This document shows, in pieces, positions 50,025 through 57,591 of a stretch of DNA of 64,000 nucleotides. Position 1 is the stretch's first letter. Every line of letters begins with the position of its first letter. Below the pieces are notes generated by a model. It was not told where the DNA came from and did no database searches. It saw only the letters and a list, made by a program, of their open reading frames with translations. Source of the DNA: Pseudomonas zanjanensis (GTDB taxonomy: Bacteria; Pseudomonadota; Gammaproteobacteria; Pseudomonadales; Pseudomonadaceae); NCBI RefSeq assembly GCF_014268745.2, contig NZ_JABWRB020000001.1:3162001-3226000 (forward strand). Direction: 5' to 3'. The position numbers and the translations under genes are program-made.

Positions 50025-50203
50025 AAATCTTGCTGGCGAGGTAGTCGAGCTTTTCGGCCGCCCCGCCATCAACCGGATAGCCTGCGTCGTTATTCGTGTT
50101 GTTCATGCCCTTCCCCTTCGTGTTTTTGAATCCGCTACTGGATGGATCAACAGCTAATCCGTTGCTCTGCTAAATCTGGGAAAAAAAACCGACAATGGCC
50201 AAA

Positions 50204-50440
50204 TCAAGCAGCTGATTTCGGATCGGCGCCTACGATCAGCAGGTAAAGATCAGGACGGATCATCGAGACGGTCAGAACGCCGTCGGTTGCGTCTTGGAGC
50301 TTTTTGCAAAGCTCAGGCGAAGCTTTCCGATGGCCGCCAGCAATCTGGTACAGGTAGCCGACACTCGTACCCGCCGCCTTCGCTACTCGATCTCGCTCTT
50401 CATCGGCCGCTTGCTTCAGCCACGCTTGCATTGTGGTCAT
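50204..50440 (-). CDS. Cro-like repressor
   Basis: A 78-residue protein with a helix-turn-helix (DRVAKAAGTSVGYLYQIAGG) and GGAG before the ATG. It is divergent from the S24 repressor, the Cro position. Its binding sites should be the TTAGCT elements in between. Confidence 0.82.
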   Translation of the reverse strand: MTTMQAWLKQAADEERDRVAKAAGTSVGYLYQIAGGHRKASPELCKKLQDATDGVLTVSMIRPDLYLLIVGADPKSAA

Positions 50441-50462
50441 GGGTTTCTCCAGTTATCTCGGC

Positions 50463-50540
50463 GCAAGCTTAGCGCTTAGCTAAATAGTTAAGCAAGCAAG
50501 AGTTTAGCTTAGAGAATATTTATCATTTAGCTAAGAGCTG
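50463..50540. promoter_or_regulatory. OR-like operator region
   Basis: TTAGCTAA at 50476-50483 and 50527-50534 and TTTAGCTTAG at 50503-50512 occur between cro and the repressor gene. They share the core TTAGCT with the perfect palindromes beyond the repressor gene, but are less symmetric. Confidence 0.7.
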
Positions 50541-50553
50541 TAATCATTGGCGT

Positions 50554-51288
50554 ATGGATATTTACGCGATCAGAAAGAAAAACCTTGAGACCCTGTCCAC
50601 CGGCAGGACCAGGAAGGAGTGCGCTGAAAAATGGGGGACATCTCCATCAGTCCTCAGCCAGATCCTGTCAAAGAACCCGGTACGAAACCTGGGGGACGAA
50701 CTCGCACGTCGTATTGAAATGGCTGAAGGCTTAGCGAATGGATTTTTGGACAATGTCAGGGCTGCCCAATCTGTTAGCGGTGAAAGAAATCTGGCTCAGC
50801 ACCCCGACATCCAAGAGGTGCGAGCGTGGGATGATCAGACTCCTCTCGATGACGATGAAATTGAGGTTCCATTCCTTAAGGAGGTCGAGCTTTCAGCCGG
50901 CTCAGGCCGCACGGTGATTCAAGAGTCAAGTAGCTTCAAACTGAGGTTCGGCAAGTTCACCCTTAGCAAAATTGGTGTGCAGGCTAGCCAGGCTGTGTGC
51001 GTGCCAATCAACGGAAATAGCATGGAGCCAGTGCTCAGACACGGGGCGACAGTCGGCGTTGATCGCGGGAAGAGCGATATGCGAGGGATCGTCGACGGCG
51101 ACATATATGCCATCAACCATGACGGGCAGCTACGCGTGAAGCAGGTTTATCGTCTCCCTGGTGGAGGTATCCGCCTACGCAGCTTCAACAGGGATGAGCA
51201 TGCCGATGAGGACTACACGCTGGCGGAGCTGGAAAGCCAATCTATCTGCTTAATTGGCAGAGTCTTCTGGAGCGGAATGTTCTTTTAA
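50554..51288 (+). CDS. CI-type prophage repressor (XRE + S24 peptidase)
   Basis: A 244-residue repressor with an N-terminal helix-turn-helix (CAEKWGTSPSVLSQILSKNP) and a C-terminal LexA/S24 self-cleavage domain: probable cleavage site LSAGSG (about residue 115), Ser in NGNSMEPVL, Lys in LRVKQVYR. It keeps lysogeny and should be cleaved during the SOS response. No ribosome site precedes the ATG, so it may be leaderless as in lambda PRM. Confidence 0.93.
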   Translation: MDIYAIRKKNLETLSTGRTRKECAEKWGTSPSVLSQILSKNPVRNLGDELARRIEMAEGLANGFLDNVRAAQSVSGERNLAQHPDIQEVRAWDDQTPLDDDEIEVPFLKEVELSAGSGRTVIQESSSFKLRFGKFTLSKIGVQASQAVCVPINGNSMEPVLRHGATVGVDRGKSDMRGIVDGDIYAINHDGQLRVKQVYRLPGGGIRLRSFNRDEHADEDYTLAELESQSICLIGRVFWSGMFF

Positions 51289-51311
51289 ATCCCCTCTGCG
51301 CCAACCTCTAA

Positions 51312-51335
51312 AGCCCGCCTTGTGCGGGTTTTTTT
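51312..51335 (+). terminator. repressor gene terminator
   Basis: CCCGC/GCGGG stem, loop of five, then seven T, 24 bases after the repressor stop. Confidence 0.85.
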
Positions 51336-51365
51336 ATTGCCTAAATTTCCCCCTCCCCGGCACCA

Positions 51366-51420
51366 AGCTAAATTATTTAGCTCACGGCTATTGACGACCT
51401 ATTTAGCTTGAAGCTAAATT
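51366..51420 (+). promoter_or_regulatory. OL/PL-like operator-promoter
   Basis: Two perfect palindromes: AGCTAAAT-T-ATTTAGCT (51366-51382) and ATTTAGCTTGAAGCTAAAT (51401-51419). A plus-strand promoter TTGACG (51391-51396) with TAAATT (51415-51420), spacing 18, overlaps the second palindrome. Repressor binding would shut off the plus-strand early operon. Confidence 0.82.
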
Positions 51421-51462
51421 AACTCCATCGCCGGATAACAACCGGCCAGATGGAAGGCAGCG

Positions 51463-51588
51463 ATGAACCGGCCTCAACGGTTCAGAGGGTTGGCAACTGA
51501 CCCGGGCGCGCAGCGTAAAGCGCCAAAAACAGTTATCCAGCGGGAGATCAAGCCGAAAGGCCCGCGGCTGGAAGAACAATTTGAATGA
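51463..51588 (+). CDS. 41-residue basic protein, first gene of the PL operon
   Basis: An ATG at 51463 with GGAAGG upstream opens a frame for a 41-residue Arg/Lys-rich protein (MNRPQRFRGLATDPGAQRKA, ending EEQFE). It is the first gene after the PL-like promoter, the place of lambda N, a small arginine-rich antiterminator. It is far shorter than known N proteins, so that role is only a possibility. Confidence 0.6.
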   Translation: MNRPQRFRGLATDPGAQRKAPKTVIQREIKPKGPRLEEQFE

Positions 51589-51636
51589 GCCCGTACCGCG
51601 CCAGTAGCGCCGAAGGGACAGCGGAATTTTTCACTG

Positions 51637-51658
51637 ATGCACCTGGTGACGGGTGCAT
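51637..51658 (+). promoter_or_regulatory. leader hairpin 1 in PL operon
   Basis: ATGCACC/GGTGCAT stem of 7 bp with an 8-base loop, 28 bases before the LuxR-type gene. Similar hairpins precede 52067 and follow 52707. Confidence 0.55.
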
Positions 51659-51685
51659 TGGGAAATCAACCGAGAGGCACGCAGC

Positions 51686-51991
51686 ATGGAATCAATCATC
51701 AAGAGCGGCACGTGGATCGGCCATCTCGGCCGTGGGCTTGCTCGCAGAGAACTTCAGTTTTTGCTTTTGGTCGCGCAGGGCCTCACAGCCAAACAGATCG
51801 CCCGCACCCACGATGTAGAACCAGGGACGGTGGTCAAGCGCATTTCAAACGCCATGTTCAAGCTTGGAGTGCATCGCCAATCGGCGGCGATTGCCGAAGC
51901 GATGAGGCGAGAAATCATCGTTGGACAGGCTGACAGTCCGAAACCTCAAGGTCCAGTTGGGGAATCGAACGATGGTGTCTTTATCGCTTAA
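51686..51991 (+). CDS. LuxR-type helix-turn-helix protein
   Basis: A 101-residue protein from the ATG at 51686 (GAGAGG upstream) made of little more than a LuxR C-terminal DNA-binding domain (GLTAKQIARTHDVEPGTVVK). There is no signal-binding domain. It probably regulates phage or host genes; the target is unknown. Confidence 0.75.
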   Translation: MESIIKSGTWIGHLGRGLARRELQFLLLVAQGLTAKQIARTHDVEPGTVVKRISNAMFKLGVHRQSAAIAEAMRREIIVGQADSPKPQGPVGESNDGVFIA

Positions 51992-52011
51992 AGGAAGGCA
52001 AGGCATCACTT

Positions 52012-52035
52012 CTGCACCTTGGCGACAGGGTGCAG
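52012..52035 (+). promoter_or_regulatory. leader hairpin 2 in PL operon
   Basis: CTGCACC/GGTGCAG 7-bp stem, preceded by AGGCATCACTT, a block repeated before hairpin 3. It lies 31 bases before the TerB-like gene. Confidence 0.55.
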
Positions 52036-52066
52036 CGGGATGTAACCCACCCCAGAGGAATAACCC

Positions 52067-52504
52067 ATGTTTGGTATTGGAAAGAAACTGTTCGGCGCCA
52101 AGCGCGCAGTCAAGAAGCTGGAAAATCGCGACCTGATGCAGGCCATCGTCGGTGGCTGCCTGCTGGTGGCTGCGGCCGATGGCGAGATCAGCAAGAACGA
52201 GGCAGCACAGATCGATATCCAGATCCGTGCCAACAAGGCCCTGGAACACTTTGGGTCGGAAATCACCAGCACAGTAAACCTGTTCACGGAACAGCTGCAG
52301 GCGGGCTTCCGGCTGGGGCGCATGAACATCCTGCGCGAGATCCGCGACATCAAGAACAACCCCGCTGACGCCGAGGAGGTGTTCGTCAACATGCTGACCG
52401 TGGCCGAGGGCGACGGGAACATCAGTCCCGAGGAAATGAAGGTCCTGGCCGAGATCGGCGTGGAGCTGGGCCTGCGCCTCAAAGACTTCGGTATCGAGGC
52501 GTGA
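52067..52504 (+). CDS. TerB-like protein
   Basis: A 145-residue helical protein with two TerB-type acidic loops (LLVAAADGEISKNEAAQI and TVAEGDGNISPEEMKVLAEI). TerB domains bind metal and belong to stress or phage-defence linked Ter systems; a lone phage copy has no known role. GAGGAA precedes the ATG. Confidence 0.8.
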   Translation: MFGIGKKLFGAKRAVKKLENRDLMQAIVGGCLLVAAADGEISKNEAAQIDIQIRANKALEHFGSEITSTVNLFTEQLQAGFRLGRMNILREIRDIKNNPADAEEVFVNMLTVAEGDGNISPEEMKVLAEIGVELGLRLKDFGIEA

Positions 52505-52707
52505 CCAGACGGTTGCGGCGGCTTCTGATCATTTCTTGTGCGGTATTCGCCACGGGCATGCTGATCAACAGCCTCGTCAATCGCGGCACATGCTCCTACT
52601 TCGGCTACCAAACCGACAGGGAAACCAAATATGCAGCCTTAGTGGGCTGCATGGCTAAGGTCTCTGGCAATTGGGTGCTGCGTAGCGAGCTGCGCGCCGT
52701 GCAATAG
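52501..52707 (+). CDS. small membrane protein coupled to TerB-like gene
   Basis: Starts with a GTG that overlaps the TerB stop (GTGA). The 68-residue protein has a basic N-terminus, one membrane helix (LLIISCAVFATGMLINSL) and a short tail with two Cys. It may anchor or partner the TerB-like protein; this is inferred from coupling only. Confidence 0.65.
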   Translation: MTRRLRRLLIISCAVFATGMLINSLVNRGTCSYFGYQTDRETKYAALVGCMAKVSGNWVLRSELRAVQ

Positions 52708-52722
52708 GCATCACTTCTGCCC

Positions 52723-52749
52723 ATTCCGTGAGTGGGCAGAAGACAAAAA
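52723..52749 (+). promoter_or_regulatory. leader hairpin 3 in PL operon
   Basis: TTCTGCCCA/TGGGCAGAA 9-bp stem with a 9-base loop. The preceding AGGCATCACTTCTGC is identical to that at hairpin 2. No plus-strand gene follows directly. Confidence 0.55.
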
Positions 52750-52758
52750 ATGCAAAAT

Positions 52759-52950
52759 TTATCGAGCGCCAACTTTCTTAGCAATCTGCTCAACAAGATG
52801 CACTTCCTGAGCATTCATCGCGGAGATAGCGCAGCCGCAAGATGCGCATTGAACGAAGTAAATAGCGTGGCCGCTACCCTTCACTTTAGTTTGGGTCGAT
52901 AGCTCAAAAGAGCTCGAATCACATTTTGGGCATTTCGTCGTCACAGCCAT
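52759..52950 (-). CDS. zinc-ribbon protein
   Basis: A 63-residue zinc ribbon (TKCPKCDSSSFEL ... VQCASCGCAI) on the minus strand, opposite to the surrounding operon, so probably with its own promoter. Small ribbons of this kind occur widely; function unknown. Confidence 0.65.
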   Translation of the reverse strand: MAVTTKCPKCDSSSFELSTQTKVKGSGHAIYFVQCASCGCAISAMNAQEVHLVEQIAKKVGAR

Positions 52951-53285
52951 TTTTCAATCCGCTCCCTGATTATTGAACCTAAACCCTATCAGCTTCCCTA
53001 CCTCACGAATAGCTACACCCCGCGGCAGCCTGTCGCTGGCTGCCCGAGCACCTGGTACTCCCCAGCACCAGGCCGCATCGGAGTGTGTCCGGCCCAGACC
53101 CATTGCCCCAACGAAAGCCTGGGGCCGCCAGTGGCGACCGGACACACCCCAATGCGGATTCACAGGTGGCCACTGCCTGCCCAGTGAGCGAACAACGGAG
53201 GATCGCCATCATGAAATAGCCAACCCCAAGCCCTTCCAACGAAGGCACCCAGCGCTCACATAGGGAGGTCTGTGTGAAGCCAACA

Positions 53286-53311
53286 AAGCCCGGTCTCGAT
53301 CGGGCTTTTTG
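53286..53311 (+). terminator. intrinsic terminator
   Basis: AAGCCCG/CGGGCTT stem followed by T-run. Confidence 0.7.
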
Positions 53312-53408
53312 ATTCTCGCTCCCACAGGTCTGTCCGCTCTATTCCGGGGCCTGGCAATCGAAAAGCCATCTGAAACACATCACTTCGCTCCCACAGGCTT
53401 TATTGCGC

Positions 53409-53458
53409 CAGCACTCTCCCCTGCGCCCCACGGCAAACGGCAGGTGAGCAGAGTGCTG
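53409..53458 (+). promoter_or_regulatory. large hairpin upstream of small gene
   Basis: CAGCACTCT pairs with AGAGTGCTG (9 bp, perfect) and the inside can pair further (CTGC/GCAG). It lies about 37 bases before the ATG at 53495, so it could affect translation. Confidence 0.45.
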
Positions 53459-53494
53459 ACGAATAAACGCAACCCCACCATCGAGGGATCAGCC

Positions 53495-53779
53495 ATGCAT
53501 CCATCCATTCAACAGAGAGTCGACGGGGTCGCGGCCCTGCACGCTCGCTCGACCATCGCCACCGCCGAGTTCTACGCCCTGATCGGCAAGGAGCCACCCG
53601 TGCAGAAGATTCGCTACCAGGTCGTCACCAAGGGCGAAAGCGCGTACCACATTGTCGAACTGGCTACCGATAAGGTTCGGGGCTTCCGCTTCACCTACAA
53701 GGCCGCGGTCAACTTCGCACAGCAGCTGGAATCGCGAGCCGCCGGCGTCAAGGTCACGCTCTCAGGTGACCGGCAATGA
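53495..53779 (+). CDS. small phage protein
   Basis: A 94-residue basic protein from the ATG at 53495 (GAGGGA upstream), starting MHPSIQQRVDGVAALHARST. Upstream codons of the longer frame lie in the hairpin and lack a ribosome site. It overlaps the next gene (ATGA). Function unknown. Confidence 0.65.
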   Translation: MHPSIQQRVDGVAALHARSTIATAEFYALIGKEPPVQKIRYQVVTKGESAYHIVELATDKVRGFRFTYKAAVNFAQQLESRAAGVKVTLSGDRQ

Positions 53780-54127
53780 TCGGCGAGCCAATGCCCAACC
53801 CGCGGGACGCAATCATCCAGGACCTGAACCAGAAGCTGGAGCAGTTCTTCGGTAGCGGGAAGACCATCCAGCAGATCGAAAGCGGCGTGAGTGCAGAGGC
53901 ACCCTTCTTCGGCACCACCGCGCACCACCGCGCACCACGCGAAACTCCGAGCCGAGCGCGACAAGATCGCGCCCCAGGTGCGGGAGCTGGTAGCGGCTGG
54001 AAAGACCGCCAGCCAAATCGCCATCGATCTGAAGATGCACCTCAAGCGAGTGCAACTGATTGGCCGAGAGAATGGGTTCAAGTTCGCCGAGCACTCATGT
54101 GGCGAAACCAGAACTGGAATTGTCTGA
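53776..54127 (+). pseudogene. small helix-turn-helix-like gene with frameshift from a 10-bp duplication
   Basis: The frame from 53776 (DAIIQDLNQKLEQFFGSGKT) is well formed to FFGTTAHH, then goes out of frame. The natural continuation AKLRAERDKIAPQVRELVAA, with ASQIAIDLKMHLKRVQLIGR, is in another frame and stops at 54127. The unit CACCACCGCG is present twice in tandem (53913-53932); one copy would restore the frame. Confidence 0.8.
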
Positions 54128-54877
54128 CTCGAGAGCGAATAAATTCACGGCGACATCATAGCCGTAGGCGACGTTGCCTTCATGATGAACGCGCAGCCCC
54201 CCAGCATCATGTACTTGCAAAAAATCTTCGTTTCCTAAGAGGTAGTACCCCTCTATTTCCATCTGTATTTTTTGAACAGTTATCGAACCAGGCGGATCGA
54301 TTTTAATCTTCAATGCAATATCGTTTGGCGCACGAAATATAGTTATTGTTTGCCCAACCACTTCTACATCCCAGTTTTCATCACCGGCAGTCCACACGTT
54401 GTCTTCAATCTTTAACGTTGTCGCTCCAGTAATATCAGAAAACAAACCACTCAGAAGCATTGGCTCGCCTGCTGCATCTGGCTTCCGGATGGACAAAACA
54501 TCAACGCCAGCGATCCTAAGGAGAACTCTACAGTTAAAATATTTCGAGCCGGCAAAATTGACCGTAATTCCATCGGGACCAAAATCAAACAACTCGGAAG
54601 CAAAACCGTCTTGTTTGCATTTTGGATTTTTGTTTGCTCGAGCAACAGTTTCAGCAGATAAAGTTTTTCTAGCACGCTTTTGGTTACACTGCATGCACAA
54701 TAGCGTTATCCCGTCCGGGTCATGTCTTAAAGCATCTTTGAAGTCTGGATCAAAATGCTCAAAATCATAATACGCTAATCCGCACCTCACGCAGCCAAAA
54801 CCACATCGTTGCCGAACCTCACGTCGAATTTCTTTAGGTACGTGACGCGCTAAGCCATGCCGATTCCGCTCGCCCAT
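54095..54877 (-). CDS. HNH-like zinc nuclease with C-terminal beta domain (cargo candidate)
   Basis: A 260-residue protein. The N-terminus has CGFGCVRCG, then EHFDPDF, then LLCMQCNQKRA, the order of an HNH zinc fold with an unusual EHF-D-P core. About 170 further residues are beta-rich and match nothing I know. It is on the minus strand within a plus-strand operon, is more AT-rich than its neighbours, and has its own GAGGCG ribosome site. A defence or DNA-modifying role is a guess. Confidence 0.65.
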   Translation of the reverse strand: MGERNRHGLARHVPKEIRREVRQRCGFGCVRCGLAYYDFEHFDPDFKDALRHDPDGITLLCMQCNQKRARKTLSAETVARANKNPKCKQDGFASELFDFGPDGITVNFAGSKYFNCRVLLRIAGVDVLSIRKPDAAGEPMLLSGLFSDITGATTLKIEDNVWTAGDENWDVEVVGQTITIFRAPNDIALKIKIDPPGSITVQKIQMEIEGYYLLGNEDFLQVHDAGGLRVHHEGNVAYGYDVAVNLFALESDNSSSGFAT

Positions 54878-54980
54878 GTAATCGCCTCAATTCGTTAGGT
54901 GCTGGTCACCCGTAATACCCCAACCCAAACCAAATTGCCACCACCGGCCACGGAGGGCGGCGCCTGACTGGAGATAATCC

Positions 54981-55577
54981 ATGGACAAGAACACGAAGAT
55001 CCTGATCCCGGAAATCCCCGGCGAATGGACACAACGGCTGCGCTCAGGGAAAACAAACATCTGGAACGAAGCCAGGCATGGCAAGTCGCACACCAATGGC
55101 TTGCCTGAGGTCAGGCTTGACCCTCCCGAAACAGGGCTTTATGCCGAGCGTATCGATGGCGCTTGGTATTGGGTGTCTGGCTGCGCCAAGTGCAACGGAA
55201 CCGGCGAGAAGTACAGTTACTCGGTGTGCGACAAGCACAACGTTTGCCGCCTGTGCGGCACTCACCGTTCTAAGCTCACGGAAACACCATGGGGCCACCC
55301 TGACGGTTTCACATGCAAACCCTGTCAGGACGCCGAAGACGCAGTCGCGAAAGCCGAGGCGCTGGCCAAGGTCGCAGAGCGCGACTACGACGAGTGGGAT
55401 TATCGCGCCCAAGACGAATGCAAGTGCCCTCACTGCGCAACGGTGATTCACATCGAGTCGGAAGACTACGGCGACAAGAACATGGCCTGTGACACCTGCG
55501 GCGGCGAATTCGAACTGGTCACCGAGTACACAGTGCAGTTCACCACCACCGTGATTGGCGAGCGCATTACAGCCTGA
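54981..55577 (+). CDS. cysteine-rich phage protein with several zinc motifs
   Basis: A 198-residue protein with Cys pairs at CAKCNGTG, CRLCGTH, CKPCQD, CPHCATV and CDTCGGEF, so it should bind several zinc ions. The middle is helical. GGAG precedes the ATG. Function unknown. Confidence 0.65.
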   Translation: MDKNTKILIPEIPGEWTQRLRSGKTNIWNEARHGKSHTNGLPEVRLDPPETGLYAERIDGAWYWVSGCAKCNGTGEKYSYSVCDKHNVCRLCGTHRSKLTETPWGHPDGFTCKPCQDAEDAVAKAEALAKVAERDYDEWDYRAQDECKCPHCATVIHIESEDYGDKNMACDTCGGEFELVTEYTVQFTTTVIGERITA

Positions 55578-55621
55578 TCCGGCCTCATGCCGGGCCATAA
55601 CCAATAGCCCACAAACTCAAA

Positions 55622-56320
55622 TCACGCTATTGATAATTTTTTGTCAACCCTCGCCTCTAGCCTAGAGACTAAGTCGCTTACATGTAGGGTCGCAGACTCG
55701 TAGGTGTGGAAATTATTGTTTTCAAACCAAGACCAATGATTAACCACTGCGGTTCTCAGGCGCACTGACATATTAGGAAAAACAGGAGTCTTCCGCGATA
55801 AAAGCATATAGTTTTTAACGACGAGAGAGCAGCGCTCAGAAAAACGATTAATATTTCTAGACTCCGTACTCAGATCCAGCTTCCACGCTGATTGGCAGCG
55901 CAAGAGTAAATCTTTTATTTCCGATTGGATTGCGCTCAATTTATCCAACTCCTTCTCGAAACCAGCATCGACAAGCGTCGAAAGCTCGATATTCGGAGTC
56001 TCCGCCCCCTTAGCTTGCGAGGCAGCGAACTCGGCGATTACCCATACACCAATGATTTGGTCCTTATAGCGCTGCAAGCAGAACACCAAACTCCGAGCCA
56101 ATTCCAAATCCGCAACGGCATTAACTTGATGCTTCCAAGAATTGATGCTCACGGCTGCAACACAAACTGCAACAACCGTAGCTAAAGAGCCGAGAATCTC
56201 AAAAAAATCATGCACGTCGTTGACGATAAAAAAACCGTTCTTTATCGGTATCTCAGCCCACACAGCACCGCATCCGAAAAGCAAGAAGCACCCAAGCCAA
56301 ACAACCCAATCACGACTCAT
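55622..56320 (-). CDS. two-helix membrane protein (cargo candidate)
   Basis: A 232-residue protein with membrane segments at about residues 5-22 and 42-60 followed by a long helical cytoplasmic region. It is AT-rich, on the minus strand, with GGGGAG before the ATG, so it is likely transcribed by itself. Membrane proteins of this kind in prophages often block superinfection; not shown here. Confidence 0.6.
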   Translation of the reverse strand: MSRDWVVWLGCFLLFGCGAVWAEIPIKNGFFIVNDVHDFFEILGSLATVVAVCVAAVSINSWKHQVNAVADLELARSLVFCLQRYKDQIIGVWVIAEFAASQAKGAETPNIELSTLVDAGFEKELDKLSAIQSEIKDLLLRCQSAWKLDLSTESRNINRFSERCSLVVKNYMLLSRKTPVFPNMSVRLRTAVVNHWSWFENNNFHTYESATLHVSDLVSRLEARVDKKLSIA

Positions 56321-56367
56321 AACCCACTCCCCTGTAGATCCCGGAACTATACCGGTGAGGATTACCT

Positions 56368-57144
56368 ATGTCCGCACAACAGATCGACGAGAAAAAACTC
56401 GAGCGCGCGATCCGCAAGATCAAGCACTGCCTCGCACTGGCCCAAAGCGCCAACGAGAACGAAGCAGCCACAGCGCTCCGGCAGGCTCAGGCGCTGATGC
56501 GCGAGTACCGGCTTACCGAGATGGACGTGAAGTTGAGCGATGTCGGTGAAGTCGAGTCCCGATTTACCCGGGCCGAACGCCTACCCACTTGGGAGCGAAA
56601 CTTGAGCGGTGCCGTTTCTAGCGTGTTCGGGTGCACTGCGCTGTACGGGCGGCGGTACTGCAAGGAAAAGGATCGGATCCTCGCCCGCGTCTCCTTCGTC
56701 GGCGTGACACCTGCCCAGCACATCGCGCTGTATGCGTTCGAGGCGCTGCTGACAAAGGTGAAATATGCCCGGAAGAAATATGTCGCAGCAGTACGTGCAG
56801 GCGTACATCGCAGCTCTCACTCAGCCGAAACAGCAGGCGATCACTTCGCCCTGGCTTGGGTAAATGAGGTCTATGGGAAGCTCACTGCGCTTGTCCCAAA
56901 AGGCGAAGACGCCGCTCCGACAGCGAGCGAAGGCCGGGACATTATCGCCGTCGAAGCGCAGGACAAGGTTCTGATCGACGAGTACCTAGCAAACAAAGGC
57001 GTGGGAAAAGCCCGCAAAGCACGTGATATCGATATCGACTTGAATGCGCAGATCGCCGGCATGTTGGCTGGTCGCTCAGTGAAATTGCACGCAGGTATCG
57101 GGCGCGGCGGTGACGAGCTACTGGCCCTGTCCTCAACTCCCTAA
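56368..57144 (+). CDS. DUF2786 domain protein
   Basis: A 258-residue protein with an N-terminal DUF2786 domain (RAIRKIKHCLALAQSANENE, AATALRQAQALMREYRL) and a C-terminal DUF7168-like region. The family is common in phages and has no known biochemical role. GAGGATT precedes the ATG. Confidence 0.8.
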   Translation: MSAQQIDEKKLERAIRKIKHCLALAQSANENEAATALRQAQALMREYRLTEMDVKLSDVGEVESRFTRAERLPTWERNLSGAVSSVFGCTALYGRRYCKEKDRILARVSFVGVTPAQHIALYAFEALLTKVKYARKKYVAAVRAGVHRSSHSAETAGDHFALAWVNEVYGKLTALVPKGEDAAPTASEGRDIIAVEAQDKVLIDEYLANKGVGKARKARDIDIDLNAQIAGMLAGRSVKLHAGIGRGGDELLALSSTP

Positions 57145-57151
57145 CCCCTAC

Positions 57152-57340
57152 TCAGCTGAAATCCAGCGGCTCTGGAAGCAACCCCGCCGACTCGGTGTAG
57201 GTCGCCAAATCAATGACCTGGCGAAGGAATACGACCATCGCAAGCTTCTGGGTGTTGTCAGGCAACCCCAGCCATTTCAGCATCGCCCTCGCGTCCTCCT
57301 CTATTGCCGCGAGTGCATCTATGTCGCTTTGCAGTCTCAT
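57152..57340 (-). CDS. small hypothetical protein
   Basis: A 62-residue helical protein (MRLQSDIDALAAIEEDARAM) with GGAGG before the ATG. It is on the minus strand and converges on the DUF2786 gene. Function unknown. Confidence 0.55.
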   Translation of the reverse strand: MRLQSDIDALAAIEEDARAMLKWLGLPDNTQKLAMVVFLRQVIDLATYTESAGLLPEPLDFS

Positions 57341-57591
57341 GTCGGCCTCCGGTCAGTGTGAGCTCTAACAAGTCATAGCTACCAATCACGAATCACGCCA
57401 ACCGGCGAGGCCGATGCGCACTTTGAGACAACCCATGAGCACCTTTAGGGGCGGTTCGCCAGCTCTAGCCACTGTTCGACGCGCGACAGTACGCTGAGCA
57501 GTTCATTGAGCATGCTCACAAACCTTGAGATGCCGCGATATGTAGATTAGGGCCAAGGCGGTGTAAGTAGACGTCAAGGACAAGCCGATCA
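57341..57591. other. intergenic stretch with a possible micro-ORF
   Basis: About 250 bases. On the minus strand an ATG at 57513, with AAGG upstream, opens a 22-codon frame (MLNELLSVLSRVEQWLELAN). It is too short to trust. Confidence 0.35.

Larger units (their letters stand above)
52951..53494. other. gene-poor stretch of the PL operon
   Basis: About 540 bases. The part 52960-53260 has open frames on both strands with repeat-like composition (minus frame SPLAAPGFRWGNGSGPDTLR), resembling the Ash/Icd-like ORFs scattered in Pseudomonas genomes, uncertain as a gene. A 12-codon GTG frame (53274-53312, GGGAGG upstream) overlaps a terminator. Two copies of CGCTCCCACAGG (about 53317 and 53387) look like half REP elements. 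Confidence 0.45.

Noticed and set aside
49813..50106. 97-residue minus-strand frame (MNNTNNDAGYPVDGGAAEKL start) with a fair ribosome site
   Set aside because: Its first ~28 codons look coding and could be the start of an early gene after cro, but the rest is antisense to the better-supported plus-strand gene at 49794-50024. It may be a truncated gene; not listed as a feature.
52973..53263. frames on both strands resembling Ash/Icd-like repeat ORFs
   Set aside because: Composition is repeat-like on both strands and no ribosome site is clear, so no gene is called.
53274..53312. 12-codon GTG frame with strong ribosome site overlapping a terminator
   Set aside because: It could be a leader peptide, but it is too short and no attenuation partner or regulated gene follows directly.
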